Source: CADBRN01 sp050944685
Lineage (GTDB): Bacteria > Bacillota > Clostridia > Lachnospirales > Lachnospiraceae
Direction: 5' to 3'
DNA length: 64,000 nucleotides
Assembly (NCBI GenBank): GCA_050944685.1
Contig: JBMNRP010000013.1
Coordinates: 1 to 64,000, forward strand
The position numbers and the translations under genes are program-made. This document shows positions 24,790-32,688 of this stretch, in pieces. Each line of letters begins with the position of its first letter. Positions within the stretch are counted from its first letter, which is position 1. The notes under the pieces are model-generated. The model was not told the DNA's origin and ran no database searches. It saw only the letters and a list, made by a program, of their open reading frames with translations.

Positions 24790-25464
24790 TCAGATGCCGG
24801 CACCCCGGAGAATCGCGTCTGCCTTGGTGTATGCCGTGTCGTTCCAGGGGTAGGAGGAATCCGTCACGCCCGCATCATCCAGCATAGACTGTGCATCGTT
24901 TCCATCCTTCAGCGTGTGAATGGTCTCACCGACCAGGACGATTTCCTCCGAAAAATTATTGTGATCTTCCTCGGAGAGTCCTTCCAAAAATTGAGCCGTC
25001 TGGGCCGAGAGATCGCTCTCGCTCAGGGAAGTGGTCATGGTGAAATCCAGAACGTCCGCTGAGACAATGGTTGATTTCAGAGTGGATCCGGCGGTCCCCG
25101 CCTGCACGTCCGTCAGGATCTCATTGAGAATGGCGGTAAATTCAGAATCCTGGTCGGTGTCGGCGGTTCCGGGTGATGCGGATGAAGCGGAAATTGTGTT
25201 TTCAGCAGCCGTCCCCCCGGTACTCACGGACGACGCGGACAATGCTTCGGATCCGGAAGAGACGCCGGAGACTGCCGGTTCGCTGACGGAAGCGGAAGAA
25301 TCCGAAGAAGCGTCCGATGAGGATGATATCGCCGATGATCCCGAAGATGAGGCGGCAGAGGAAGCGGAAGAAGATCCTCCGGAAGATCCGGCGGAGCCTC
25401 CGCAGCCGGTCGATGCCAGAACAAAAGCCAGCAGGCCTGCCGCAGCCATATATTTCAGTTTCAT
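24790..25464 (-). CDS. Ser-rich surface lipoprotein
   Basis: 224 aa. A signal peptide (MKLKYMAAAGLLAFVLA) ends in lipobox LASTGC (Cys21), so the protein is lipid-anchored outside the membrane. Residues 22-95 are a low-complexity Ser/Ala/Gly/Val linker of the kind that spans the peptidoglycan. Residues ~105-224 are a small predicted globular domain (DSEFTAILNEILTDVQAG; SDLSAQTAQFLEGLSEEDHNN) with no family I recognise. Its own promoter is at 25513-25541, and AAGGAG precedes the start. It is one of three Ser-rich lipoproteins in this window (others at 28486 and 62286). The linkers are alike in composition but the globular parts are not obviously related. Confidence 0.82.
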   Translation of the reverse strand: MKLKYMAAAGLLAFVLASTGCGGSAGSSGGSSSASSAASSSGSSAISSSSDASSDSSASVSEPAVSGVSSGSEALSASSVSTGGTAAENTISASSASPGTADTDQDSEFTAILNEILTDVQAGTAGSTLKSTIVSADVLDFTMTTSLSESDLSAQTAQFLEGLSEEDHNNFSEEIVLVGETIHTLKDGNDAQSMLDDAGVTDSSYPWNDTAYTKADAILRGAGI

Positions 25465-25512
25465 GTGTTTTCTCCTTTCTTTTTGCCGGTTATTTTTCCG
25501 GCAGTTACGTAC

Positions 25513-25541
25513 ATTTTAATGCATCTTCCCTTTTTCCGCAA
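25513..25541 (-). promoter_or_regulatory. Promoter of the Ser-rich lipoprotein gene
   Basis: On the minus strand TTGCGG (25536-25541) and TAAAAT (25513-25518) are 17 bp apart. The leader contains a small GCCGG / CCGGC hairpin (about 25484-25502). Confidence 0.55.
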
Positions 25542-25611
25542 ATTATTCATCTGCGGGGCATTTCTCCGTCTTTCCGATCGACCATATTTCAGAGAATATT
25601 GTGAGAATATA

Positions 25612-25620
25612 TGCTATAAT
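25612..25620 (+). promoter_or_regulatory. Extended -10 promoter of the CbiE/CbiT-like gene
   Basis: TGCTATAAT is a perfect extended -10 located 65 bp before the start codon. No convincing -35 hexamer is present at the right distance. Confidence 0.55.
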
Positions 25621-25684
25621 TGAAACATCTTTACTGCTTTACAGAAATGAAAGCTGACATCAGAATGGTCCGGGAGGAAGAGAA

Positions 25685-26608
25685 ATGACAGATAATCTTT
25701 TTACCAATGACGTGATTATTTCCTGGCTTCAATATTTTGCACAGAATACGCCGGTTGATCTGGAGCATGTCAAGATGCTCGATATCACGAAGAAAAATAA
25801 GAGTGTGATTCCGACCGTTGAGTCCCATAAGGCGACGCTCGTCTTCACGGAGGCGGGAGATCCGGATATTTTTTACCGGATGTGGAACGCCGGACTCGGC
25901 GAGTGCGAGGTCTGGTACAACGAGGGATCGGAGCCGACCGGGGAGATCAAGCATGACAAGCTGAAAAGCATGATTGACCGCGGAATCAACGCGTCCGCGG
26001 GAATGCTGGTGTTCAATGACAAAGCACGCAATACCTATAAGATCGGTATGAGCAATGAAAACTTCCGCCGCGGTTCGGTTCATTACGTCGGCAGCGAGAT
26101 CCGCGCCGTTATTCTGAACAAGATGTCGGTCGGACTGCAGGACGATATCATCGTAATCAGCGGCGAGAGCATCGCGGTCGAGGCGGCGATCATCGCCCAG
26201 GAGGGAAGTGTGACCGCGGTCGAGTACAACAGCGACGACCGGCACACGATGGAGGAAAATATCGAACATTTCGGGACGAGAAACATCCACCTGATCGATC
26301 ATGTGGACGCCGAGACGATGAAGAGCGTTCCGGTGCCTTCACTCGTCTTCATGGTAGCTTCCGCCAGCATGGAGCAGGAGCTGGACTGCCTGACCAGGAT
26401 CAACCCGAATATCAATGTCGTGATTTATACGCTGGATTTCACCGTGGCTGCGAACATGGATCAGATTTTCGCCCGTTATAACATTGTAGACAAAGAGGTC
26501 ATTCAGATTTCCATCCAGAAGCTCGGGCACAAGAATCTGTTTGAGCAGGAACCGGCACCCTGGATTATCACCGGCCGTGCGGCGGGACGGAATCAGCGCA
26601 GACAGTAA
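25685..26608 (+). CDS. Degenerate CbiE/CbiT-like (precorrin methyltransferase-like) protein
   Basis: 307 aa; GGGAGGAAG precedes the ATG. Residues ~20-110 resemble the C-terminal half of CbiE (KATLVFTEAGDPDIFYRMWNAGLGECEVWYNEGSEP...SAGMLVFND). Residues ~120-300 follow the CbiT layout: RRGSVHYVGSEIRAVILNKM, then a SAM-fold segment, VTAVEYNSDDRHTMEENIEHFG, and a later strand pattern ending in VIYTLDFTVAANM. Odd: the glycine-rich AdoMet loop (D-G-G-G in CbiT) reads VISGESIAVEAAI, so key Gly are lost, and the N-terminal half of CbiE is missing. No cobalamin gene is nearby. Inference: a former cobalamin-pathway methyltransferase that has taken another role or binds a different ligand. The resemblance is from memory of the family and unconfirmed. 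Confidence 0.6.
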   Translation: MTDNLFTNDVIISWLQYFAQNTPVDLEHVKMLDITKKNKSVIPTVESHKATLVFTEAGDPDIFYRMWNAGLGECEVWYNEGSEPTGEIKHDKLKSMIDRGINASAGMLVFNDKARNTYKIGMSNENFRRGSVHYVGSEIRAVILNKMSVGLQDDIIVISGESIAVEAAIIAQEGSVTAVEYNSDDRHTMEENIEHFGTRNIHLIDHVDAETMKSVPVPSLVFMVASASMEQELDCLTRINPNINVVIYTLDFTVAANMDQIFARYNIVDKEVIQISIQKLGHKNLFEQEPAPWIITGRAAGRNQRRQ

Positions 26609-26655
26609 GGATAGCCGGCGGATTTGAAAACGACAGAATGAGGGGAAACTAAAAA

Positions 26656-28062
26656 ATGGCAAAGGAAAAAAGAGGGTCCTTCAGCGGGCAGTTCGGTTTT
26701 GTGATCGCGGCCGCGGGCAGCGCGGTCGGCGTCGGAAATATCTGGCGATTTCCGTATCTGGCCGCGCGTGACGGGGGAGGACTTTTTCTGATTATTTATC
26801 TGATTCTGGTTCTGACGTTCGGATTTACGCTGCTGGTATCGGATATCGCGATCGGAAGGAAAACGAGAAAAAGCTCAATTTACGCGTACGCCATGATGCG
26901 GCCGAACTGGAAATTTCTGGGAATCCTGACCTTTATCGTTCCGGTCCTGATTATGACATATTATTCTGTCATCGGCGGCTGGATCACGAAGTACATCGCA
27001 GTCTATCTCACCGGTGCCGGTCAGGCGGCAGCGGGCGATTCGTATTTCACGGATTTCATTACCTCTCCGGTTTCCCCCGCCGTGTTCGGGCTGATCTTCA
27101 TGATCATAACGGCGGTCGTCGTTTACGCCGGAGTTGACAAGGGAATCGAGCGATGCTCGAGGTTCATGATGCCGGTTCTGTTCGTACTGATCATCGGAAT
27201 CGCTATCTTCGCGCTCACGCTGAAGCACACGGGGGAGGACGGAGTGACCCGCACCGGTCTTCAGGGGTTTGTCTATTATCTGAAACCCAGTCTGGACGGG
27301 GTTACGCCGAAGCGGTTTTTCCAGATTCTCCTGGATGCGATGGGGCAGCTGTTCTTCTCGCTGTCTGTATCGATGGGAATCATGATTACCTACGGATCTT
27401 ATGTGAAAAAAGACGTGGACCTGAACCGGTCGGTCGAGCAGATCGAGTTTTTCGATACGCTGGTCGCTTTCCTCGCCGGCATGATGATTATTCCCTCTAT
27501 TTATGTTTTTTCCGGACTGGATGGAATGAACGCCGGTCCCAGCCTGATTTTTATTTCACTGCCGAAGGTATTTGCGGCAATGGGTTCGGTCGGTCCGGTG
27601 ATTGCGGTCATCTTTTTTGTGATGGCGGCATTCGCGGCGCTCACCTCCTGTGTTTCCGTTTTGGAGACGATTGTCTCCAATGTCATGGAGCTTTCCGGAA
27701 AATCCCGTCATAAAGTGACGGCGATTCTGACCGTTGTATATTGTGCAGCGACAGTCGTGGTTTCTCTGGGCTACAGCCTGTTTTACTTCGACGTCGTGCT
27801 GCCGAACGGGGCGCATGCACAGCTGCTCGATATCATGGACTATATCAGCAACAATGCCCTGATGCCGGTTATCTCCCTGCTTTCGACCATTCTCATCGGA
27901 TGGATCGTCACGCCGGACTGGGTCGCGGAGGAGATGGAATACGGCGGGAAAAAATTCCATCGGAAAAAGCTGTATTACGTCATGATCCGTTTTGTATGTC
28001 CGGTCATGATGCTGCTTCTTTCGCTCCAGTCCATCGGAATTCTGCCGAAAATACTGGGATAA
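26656..28062 (+). CDS. Sodium-dependent amino-acid transporter (NSS family)
   Basis: 468 aa, typical of bacterial NSS/LeuT-MhsT proteins, with about 11 hydrophobic helices. The signature GFVIAAAGSAVGVGNIWRFPYLAA in TM1 provides the unwound substrate and Na+ site, and GGGLFLIIYL follows. TM6 carries FFSLSVSMG, and TM8 the Na+ site (AALTSCVSVLET). It imports an amino acid, often tryptophan, tyrosine or other hydrophobic types, with Na+; the exact substrate is not decided by sequence. It begins 47 bp after the CbiE/T-like gene on the same strand and may be cotranscribed. A strong terminator follows at 28133. Confidence 0.93.
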   Translation: MAKEKRGSFSGQFGFVIAAAGSAVGVGNIWRFPYLAARDGGGLFLIIYLILVLTFGFTLLVSDIAIGRKTRKSSIYAYAMMRPNWKFLGILTFIVPVLIMTYYSVIGGWITKYIAVYLTGAGQAAAGDSYFTDFITSPVSPAVFGLIFMIITAVVVYAGVDKGIERCSRFMMPVLFVLIIGIAIFALTLKHTGEDGVTRTGLQGFVYYLKPSLDGVTPKRFFQILLDAMGQLFFSLSVSMGIMITYGSYVKKDVDLNRSVEQIEFFDTLVAFLAGMMIIPSIYVFSGLDGMNAGPSLIFISLPKVFAAMGSVGPVIAVIFFVMAAFAALTSCVSVLETIVSNVMELSGKSRHKVTAILTVVYCAATVVVSLGYSLFYFDVVLPNGAHAQLLDIMDYISNNALMPVISLLSTILIGWIVTPDWVAEEMEYGGKKFHRKKLYYVMIRFVCPVMMLLLSLQSIGILPKILG

Positions 28063-28132
28063 ACCGGTCTGGCAAAGCCCCCGGATCCGGCAGGGCAGCA
28101 GAAATACAATTCAATTCATATGCCGGGCAAGA

Positions 28133-28168
28133 CCGCCGCGATTTTGAAAACGTCGCGGCGGTTTTTTT
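28133..28168 (+). terminator. Terminator after the NSS transporter
   Basis: Perfect 9-bp stem CCGCCGCGA / TCGCGGCGG followed by seven T (28162-28168). It closes the CbiE/T-like to NSS unit. The remaining 28169-28485 stretch has no gene; it holds a possible -10 TATACT at 28349-28354 with no good -35, and the ribosome site of the next gene. Confidence 0.85.
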
Positions 28169-28485
28169 GTGTCTTTTTGTCAATATGTTCCCGCTATCCC
28201 GGCTGCGGACATCCGAAGGGCTGTCCGAACCGCTCTGGCAAATTGCAGGAAAACGGATCCGGTCTGTATTTTCCGGGAAAATATTGTACAGGAAGAGAAA
28301 CAAAAAGAAATGATAATTTTTCTTTAGTTTGATTTAAAGTTCCTTTCGTATACTGCCAGACATGGGGAACCAAAAAAAGAAGTTCCGCATATGGCACGGT
28401 GGTTCACGGCCGTCCGCCGCGAGGACGGAAAGAGATGAATAGCCGGGGCTTCGAAAGTAAATCAGATAATCAGGAGGGATTTTTC

Positions 28486-30807
28486 ATGAAGAGAAAATAT
28501 GTTGCTGCTACATTGGGTATCGTATTGAGTCTTTCCATGGCAGTTACGGGCTGCGCGTCCTCCTCGTCGAATAGTGTGTCCGGACAGTCGACGGGAAGTT
28601 CTGCCGGGACGGAGGTCTCCAGTACCCAGTACGCGGGCGACACGGTTTACGGCGAGGTTACCGCGGTCGCGGATGACTCGCTTACCATTGATGTAGAAGA
28701 AAAATCAGAGAGCAGTTCGTCTTCCGGATCGTCCGACACGACGGATAGCACGTCGAGCGGAAGCACGGATCAGACAACGGCCTCCGGAACAACCAGCACG
28801 TCGGGCGAAAGCACGGATCAGACAACGGCCTCCGGAACAACCAGCACGTCGAGCGGAAGCACAGATCAGACAGTTTCTTCCGGATCGAGCAGTGACACTC
28901 AGGGACAGGCTCCGGATATGAGTTCTCAGTATGAAAAGACCGGAGAGACGATGGAAGTTCCCGTCACGGATGATACCGAGATCAGCCGTCAGATGGGAGG
29001 TCCGGGTGGAAACGGCGGTCAGGCACCGCAGGGCACCGCGCCGGGAAGTACCGACAGTTCGGGCAGCAGCTCTTCCAGCTCGAGCAGCAGTTCCTCCAGT
29101 TCGAGCAGCAGCTCTTCCGGTTCGAGCAGCAGTTCTTCCGGTTCGGATTCCGGCAGCACCGGATCCGTTGACAGCAGCAGCGGAGCGACTCAGCAGGCCC
29201 CGAACGGAACTCCGCCGGCGATGCCGTCCGGAGACAGTGCCGGCTCCTCTGACGGAAGCAGCTCCGCACAGCAAGCTCCGAACGGAACTCCTCCGGCAAC
29301 GCCATCCGGAAGCGATGGGCAGGCTCCTTCGAGCACATCTTCCGGACAGCAGCCGGATGAGAGTATGGATCTCTCGGATATCTCCGAGGGCGATACCGTA
29401 GAAATTACATTTGATGAAGACGGAAATGCCGAGTCGATCGTTGTCGTAAGCAGCGGAAGCATGGAACAGGGAGGCTCCGGAAGCCAGTCTTCCTCCGATG
29501 TTTCGTACACCGCGGTAAAGACGTACGACACGGATACGAAGGACAGTGACACGGACGTGGATTCGACCGGAACCGATGAGGAGGCGATTCTCGTGTCGGA
29601 AGGGGCGACGGCCAATCTGGATAAGATCAATGTGACCCGTACTTCTTCAGACAGCACCGGCGGTGACAATTCCAGCTTTTACGGGGTCGGCGCGGCGGTT
29701 CTGACCACGGAGGGGACCACCTACCTGAATAACAGCACAGTCAGTACGGATGCGAAGGGCGGCGCGGGCGTCTTCTCCTACGGAGAGAACAGCACCACTT
29801 ACGTCGCGAACACTACCATTGCCACAAAACAGGATACCTCCGGCGGAATTCACGTGGCGGGCGGCGGAACGCTGTACGCCTATGACCTGAATGTGACCAC
29901 AGAGGGCGAGAGCTCGGCTGCGATCCGGTCGGACCGCGGCGGTGGAACCATGGTAGTGGACGGAGGCACCTACACCTCGAACGGCACCGGGTCTCCGGCG
30001 GTCTACTCCACCGCGGATATCACGGTCAATGACGCGGACCTGACCGCCAACGGATCCGAGGCGGCTTGCATTGAGGGAAATAACACCATCCGCCTGTATG
30101 ACTGTAATCTGAGCGGCAACATGAGCGACGATGAGCAGAACGACTGCACCTGGAACGTCATTCTCTACCAGAGTATGTCCGGCGATTCCGAGGAGGGCAA
30201 CAGCACGTTTGAGATGGACGGCGGAACGCTGACCGCGAAGAACGGCGGCATGTTCTACACCACCAACACGGAATCCACATTCGTGCTCAATAACGTCGAC
30301 ATTACTTACGCGGATGAAAATGATTTCTTTTTGAAGTGCACCGGCAACAGCAACCAGCGCGGATGGGGCGAGTCCGGTTCCAACGGAGCGGACTGCAGCT
30401 TTACGGCGATTGAGCAGGAAATGGAAGGTGACATTGTCTGGGATTCCATCAGCAAGCTGGATTTCTACATGACGAACGGCAGCGTCCTCACCGGAGCGGT
30501 CACGGATGACGAGTCCAATGCCGGCGACGGCGGAGACGGGTACGCAAACATCTATATCGACAGCTCCTCGAAATGGGTCGTGACAGGAGACAGCACCGTA
30601 TCGGCGCTCAGCAATGCGGGAACCATTGTCGACTCGGAGGGAAAGACCGTCACCATCAAGGGTACCGACGGAACCGAGTACGTCAGTGGCGACAGCCAGT
30701 ACACCATCACCGTCAGCTCCTACAGCACGGATGCTGACACCTCCGGAGCTTCCGAGACCACTTCTTTCAGCGATTATGAGGTCGCGATGCCGGATGAACT
30801 GAGCTGA
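28486..30807 (+). CDS. Large Ser/Thr-rich lipoprotein with beta-helix-like domain
   Basis: 773 aa from ATG 28486, chosen for AGGAGGG eight bases upstream and because it yields a proper lipoprotein signal (lipobox AVTGC, Cys23). Pieces of one small DUF5666-like beta domain are visible at ~48-67 (VYGEVTAVADDSLTIDVEE), ~150-165 (EVPVTDDTEIS) and ~300-325 (ISEGDTVEITFDEDGNAES), separated by Ser/Thr repeats. Residues ~365-740 consist of short repeating strands (GAAVLTTEGTTYLNNSTVST, GTLYAYDLNVTTEGESS and so on), as in right-handed parallel beta-helices of surface and carbohydrate-binding proteins. It is probably an adhesin or glycan-binding protein, which is inference from fold type. It stands alone between two terminators. 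Confidence 0.8.
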   Translation: MKRKYVAATLGIVLSLSMAVTGCASSSSNSVSGQSTGSSAGTEVSSTQYAGDTVYGEVTAVADDSLTIDVEEKSESSSSSGSSDTTDSTSSGSTDQTTASGTTSTSGESTDQTTASGTTSTSSGSTDQTVSSGSSSDTQGQAPDMSSQYEKTGETMEVPVTDDTEISRQMGGPGGNGGQAPQGTAPGSTDSSGSSSSSSSSSSSSSSSSSSGSSSSSSGSDSGSTGSVDSSSGATQQAPNGTPPAMPSGDSAGSSDGSSSAQQAPNGTPPATPSGSDGQAPSSTSSGQQPDESMDLSDISEGDTVEITFDEDGNAESIVVVSSGSMEQGGSGSQSSSDVSYTAVKTYDTDTKDSDTDVDSTGTDEEAILVSEGATANLDKINVTRTSSDSTGGDNSSFYGVGAAVLTTEGTTYLNNSTVSTDAKGGAGVFSYGENSTTYVANTTIATKQDTSGGIHVAGGGTLYAYDLNVTTEGESSAAIRSDRGGGTMVVDGGTYTSNGTGSPAVYSTADITVNDADLTANGSEAACIEGNNTIRLYDCNLSGNMSDDEQNDCTWNVILYQSMSGDSEEGNSTFEMDGGTLTAKNGGMFYTTNTESTFVLNNVDITYADENDFFLKCTGNSNQRGWGESGSNGADCSFTAIEQEMEGDIVWDSISKLDFYMTNGSVLTGAVTDDESNAGDGGDGYANIYIDSSSKWVVTGDSTVSALSNAGTIVDSEGKTVTIKGTDGTEYVSGDSQYTITVSSYSTDADTSGASETTSFSDYEVAMPDELS
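28739..29165 (+). repeat. Ser/Thr/Gly coding repeats
   Basis: A unit of about 48-51 bp encoding STDQTTASGTTSTSSG is repeated three times (28755-28880). Around 29054-29150, TCC/AGC codons encode a nearly pure poly-Ser tract. A third pair, encoding QQAPNGTPPAMPSG, follows at about 29190 and 29272. These would be flexible extracellular linkers and are likely length-variable. Confidence 0.85.
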
Positions 30808-30833
30808 ATGAAATTTTGTTAACAGATTTTTGG

Positions 30834-30882
30834 AAACGGCGGCCGCCGCTCTGCAAAAAAGGTGCAGGGCGGCGGCCGTTTT
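30834..30882 (+). terminator. Very stable terminator
   Basis: AAACGGCGGCCGCCGC and its complement, plus a CTGCA/TGCAG helix (30834-30881), flank an A-rich loop. The 3' end runs TTTTGCTTTGC. It lies 27 bp after the beta-helix lipoprotein. Confidence 0.85.
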
Positions 30883-30897
30883 GCTTTGCTTTTTCAA

Positions 30898-30926
30898 ATG
30901 ACAAGAGGCGGGGAGTCCGCTATAAT
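30898..30926 (+). promoter_or_regulatory. Promoter of larEBC
   Basis: ATGACA (30898-30903) and TATAAT (30921-30926) are 17 bp apart. The expected start near 30933 excludes all larE start codons before that point. Confidence 0.65.
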
Positions 30927-30963
30927 AGTTGAGAACGACATAATCAGTAAGGCATACGAAGAA

Positions 30964-31806
30964 ATGCGGGACCGGATGGATACAGAGACAAAGAAGAAAT
31001 ATGAAAAACTGCAGGACATTCTCCGCGGTATGGGAAGCGTCGCCGTCGCGTTTTCCGGCGGAACGGATTCGACGCTGCTGGTTCGTGCCGCGCACGACGT
31101 GCTGGGGGAAAGAATGATTGCCATAACGATCTCCGCTTTTTCCTGTGATAAGAGCGAAGCGGAGGAGGCCGCAGGCTTCTGCGCAAAAGAGGGCATCCGG
31201 CACATCGTGTTGCGTCATGACGCCCTGTCGATTCCCGGCTTCGCGGAAAATCCTCCCGACCGGTGTTACATCTGCAAGAAAACGATTTTCGGAATCATAA
31301 AAAAGGCGGCATCCTCTGAGAAAATCGGACAGGTTGCGGACGGGTCCAATGTCGACGACCTTTCTGATTTCCGGCCGGGCTTGAGGGCCCTCAAGGAGCT
31401 CGGGGTCCGCAGCCCGCTGAGAGAGGCAGAATTGACGAAAAGCGATATCCGCGCGATTTCAAGAGAGCTGGGGCTTCCGACCTGGGACAAGCCCGCCGCC
31501 GCGTGTTTTGCGTCGCGGTTTGTGTACGGCGAGCGGATCACGGAAGAAAAGCTTGCCATGGTCGCGAAGGCGGAATCGTTCCTGCATGGCCTGGGCTTTC
31601 ATCAGCTGCGGGTGCGGATTCACGGAAATCTGGCGAGAATCGAGCTGCAGCCAGATGAGATGGGTCGCGCGGCGGATCCGGCTCTTCGAGGCATCATTGC
31701 CGGAAGACTGAAGGAGATCGGATTTTCTTATGTGACGCTTGATCTGATGGGATACCGGACCGGAAGCATGAATGAGACACTGACGCGCGGAAAGAAGGGC
31801 GGATAA
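30964..31806 (+). CDS. larE: LarE, ATP-dependent sacrificial sulfur transferase
   Basis: 280 aa from ATG 30964 (TAAGG 11 bases upstream; ATG 30976 is a possible alternative). The PP-loop FSGGTDST near residue 26 adenylates the substrate, and CYICKK and PAAACFASRF carry the conserved Cys residues. The Cys in the second motif corresponds to the sulfur donor of the L. plantarum enzyme. LarE converts the two carboxylates of pyridinium-3,5-biscarboxylate mononucleotide to thiocarboxylates, building the nickel-pincer cofactor. It is the first gene of larE-larB-larC, with only two bases between its stop and larB. Confidence 0.93.
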   Translation: MRDRMDTETKKKYEKLQDILRGMGSVAVAFSGGTDSTLLVRAAHDVLGERMIAITISAFSCDKSEAEEAAGFCAKEGIRHIVLRHDALSIPGFAENPPDRCYICKKTIFGIIKKAASSEKIGQVADGSNVDDLSDFRPGLRALKELGVRSPLREAELTKSDIRAISRELGLPTWDKPAAACFASRFVYGERITEEKLAMVAKAESFLHGLGFHQLRVRIHGNLARIELQPDEMGRAADPALRGIIAGRLKEIGFSYVTLDLMGYRTGSMNETLTRGKKGG

Positions 31807-31808
31807 GC

Positions 31809-32627
31809 ATGGATACGAGAGAACTGCTCGAAAAAGTGAAAAACGGGACGGTCTCGGTCGAGGAGGCGGAACAGTACCTTGGCCGGAAACCGTTTGATGA
31901 CCTGGGTTTTGCGAAGCTGGATACGCACCGTGAGACGCGCTCCGGTTTTCCGGAGGTTATTTTCTGCGGCGGGAAAAACGATGGATTTCTCGTTTCGATA
32001 TACAGAAAAGTATATGAATCAGAGGGCGAGGTGTTTGGAACGAGGGCGAGCGTGCACCAGTTTGAAATCATTCAGGAGGCTTTCCCCGGGATCGAATCCG
32101 AAAAGGTTTCCGGAATATCATCCGCCGGCTGGCCGGGTGAAACAGCAGGGGACACCGCTCCGAAACTGATTTATGATGAGGTTTCCCGCATCCTGAAAAT
32201 TGAGAAGCCGGGCCGGAGGAAGATCGGGAATATTGTCGTGTGTACGGCGGGCACGGCAGATATCCCTGTGGCGGAGGAAGCCGCGCAGACCGCGGAATAT
32301 TTCGGGTCTTATGTGAACCGGATTTACGACGTGGGCGTCAGCGGGCTTCACCGGCTGCTCGCCCGGGTGGATACGATTCAGAAGGCAAATGCCGTTATTG
32401 CCGTTGCCGGGATGGAGGGTGCTCTCGCGAGCGTGATCGGAGGGCTTGTGCGGAACCCGGTCATAGCCGTCCCCACATCGGTCGGATACGGGGCCAGCAT
32501 GCACGGGCTGTCGGCGCTTCTCACCATGATCAATTCCTGTGCAAACGGTATTGCGGTTGTCAATATTGACAACGGGTACGGCGCCGGCTACATCGCGACG
32601 CAGATCAACCGGCTCGCGGCCCGATGA
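31809..32627 (+). CDS. larB: LarB, pyridinium-3,5-biscarboxylate mononucleotide synthase
   Basis: 272 aa. The N-terminal ~95 residues are LarB-specific (EQYLGRKPFDDLGFAKLDTHRETRSGFPEVIFCGGK). The rest is PurE-like, with VVCTAGTADIPVAEEAAQTAE, YDVGVSGLHRLLA, VAGMEGALASVIGGLV and VPTSVGYGAS. LarB carboxylates nicotinate adenine dinucleotide and splits off AMP, the first step of nickel-pincer synthesis. It is sometimes annotated as AIR carboxylase, but the N-terminal domain and the larE/larC neighbours settle the identity. A GGGCGG-type ribosome site overlaps the end of larE. Confidence 0.95.
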   Translation: MDTRELLEKVKNGTVSVEEAEQYLGRKPFDDLGFAKLDTHRETRSGFPEVIFCGGKNDGFLVSIYRKVYESEGEVFGTRASVHQFEIIQEAFPGIESEKVSGISSAGWPGETAGDTAPKLIYDEVSRILKIEKPGRRKIGNIVVCTAGTADIPVAEEAAQTAEYFGSYVNRIYDVGVSGLHRLLARVDTIQKANAVIAVAGMEGALASVIGGLVRNPVIAVPTSVGYGASMHGLSALLTMINSCANGIAVVNIDNGYGAGYIATQINRLAAR

Positions 32628-32688
32628 GAATCATTGCCGATTGACCGGGGAGTGCCGGAAACCTTTCAAATGTTTTTGGGAGAGAGAA

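Noticed and set aside
28739..29165. CRISPR-like repeat array
   Set aside because: The repeats are contiguous, lie inside one coding frame and encode Ser/Thr linkers; there are no unique spacers.
31809..32627. AIR carboxylase (purE) reading of the PurE-like gene
   Set aside because: The LarB-specific N-terminal domain and its place between larE and larC decide for LarB.
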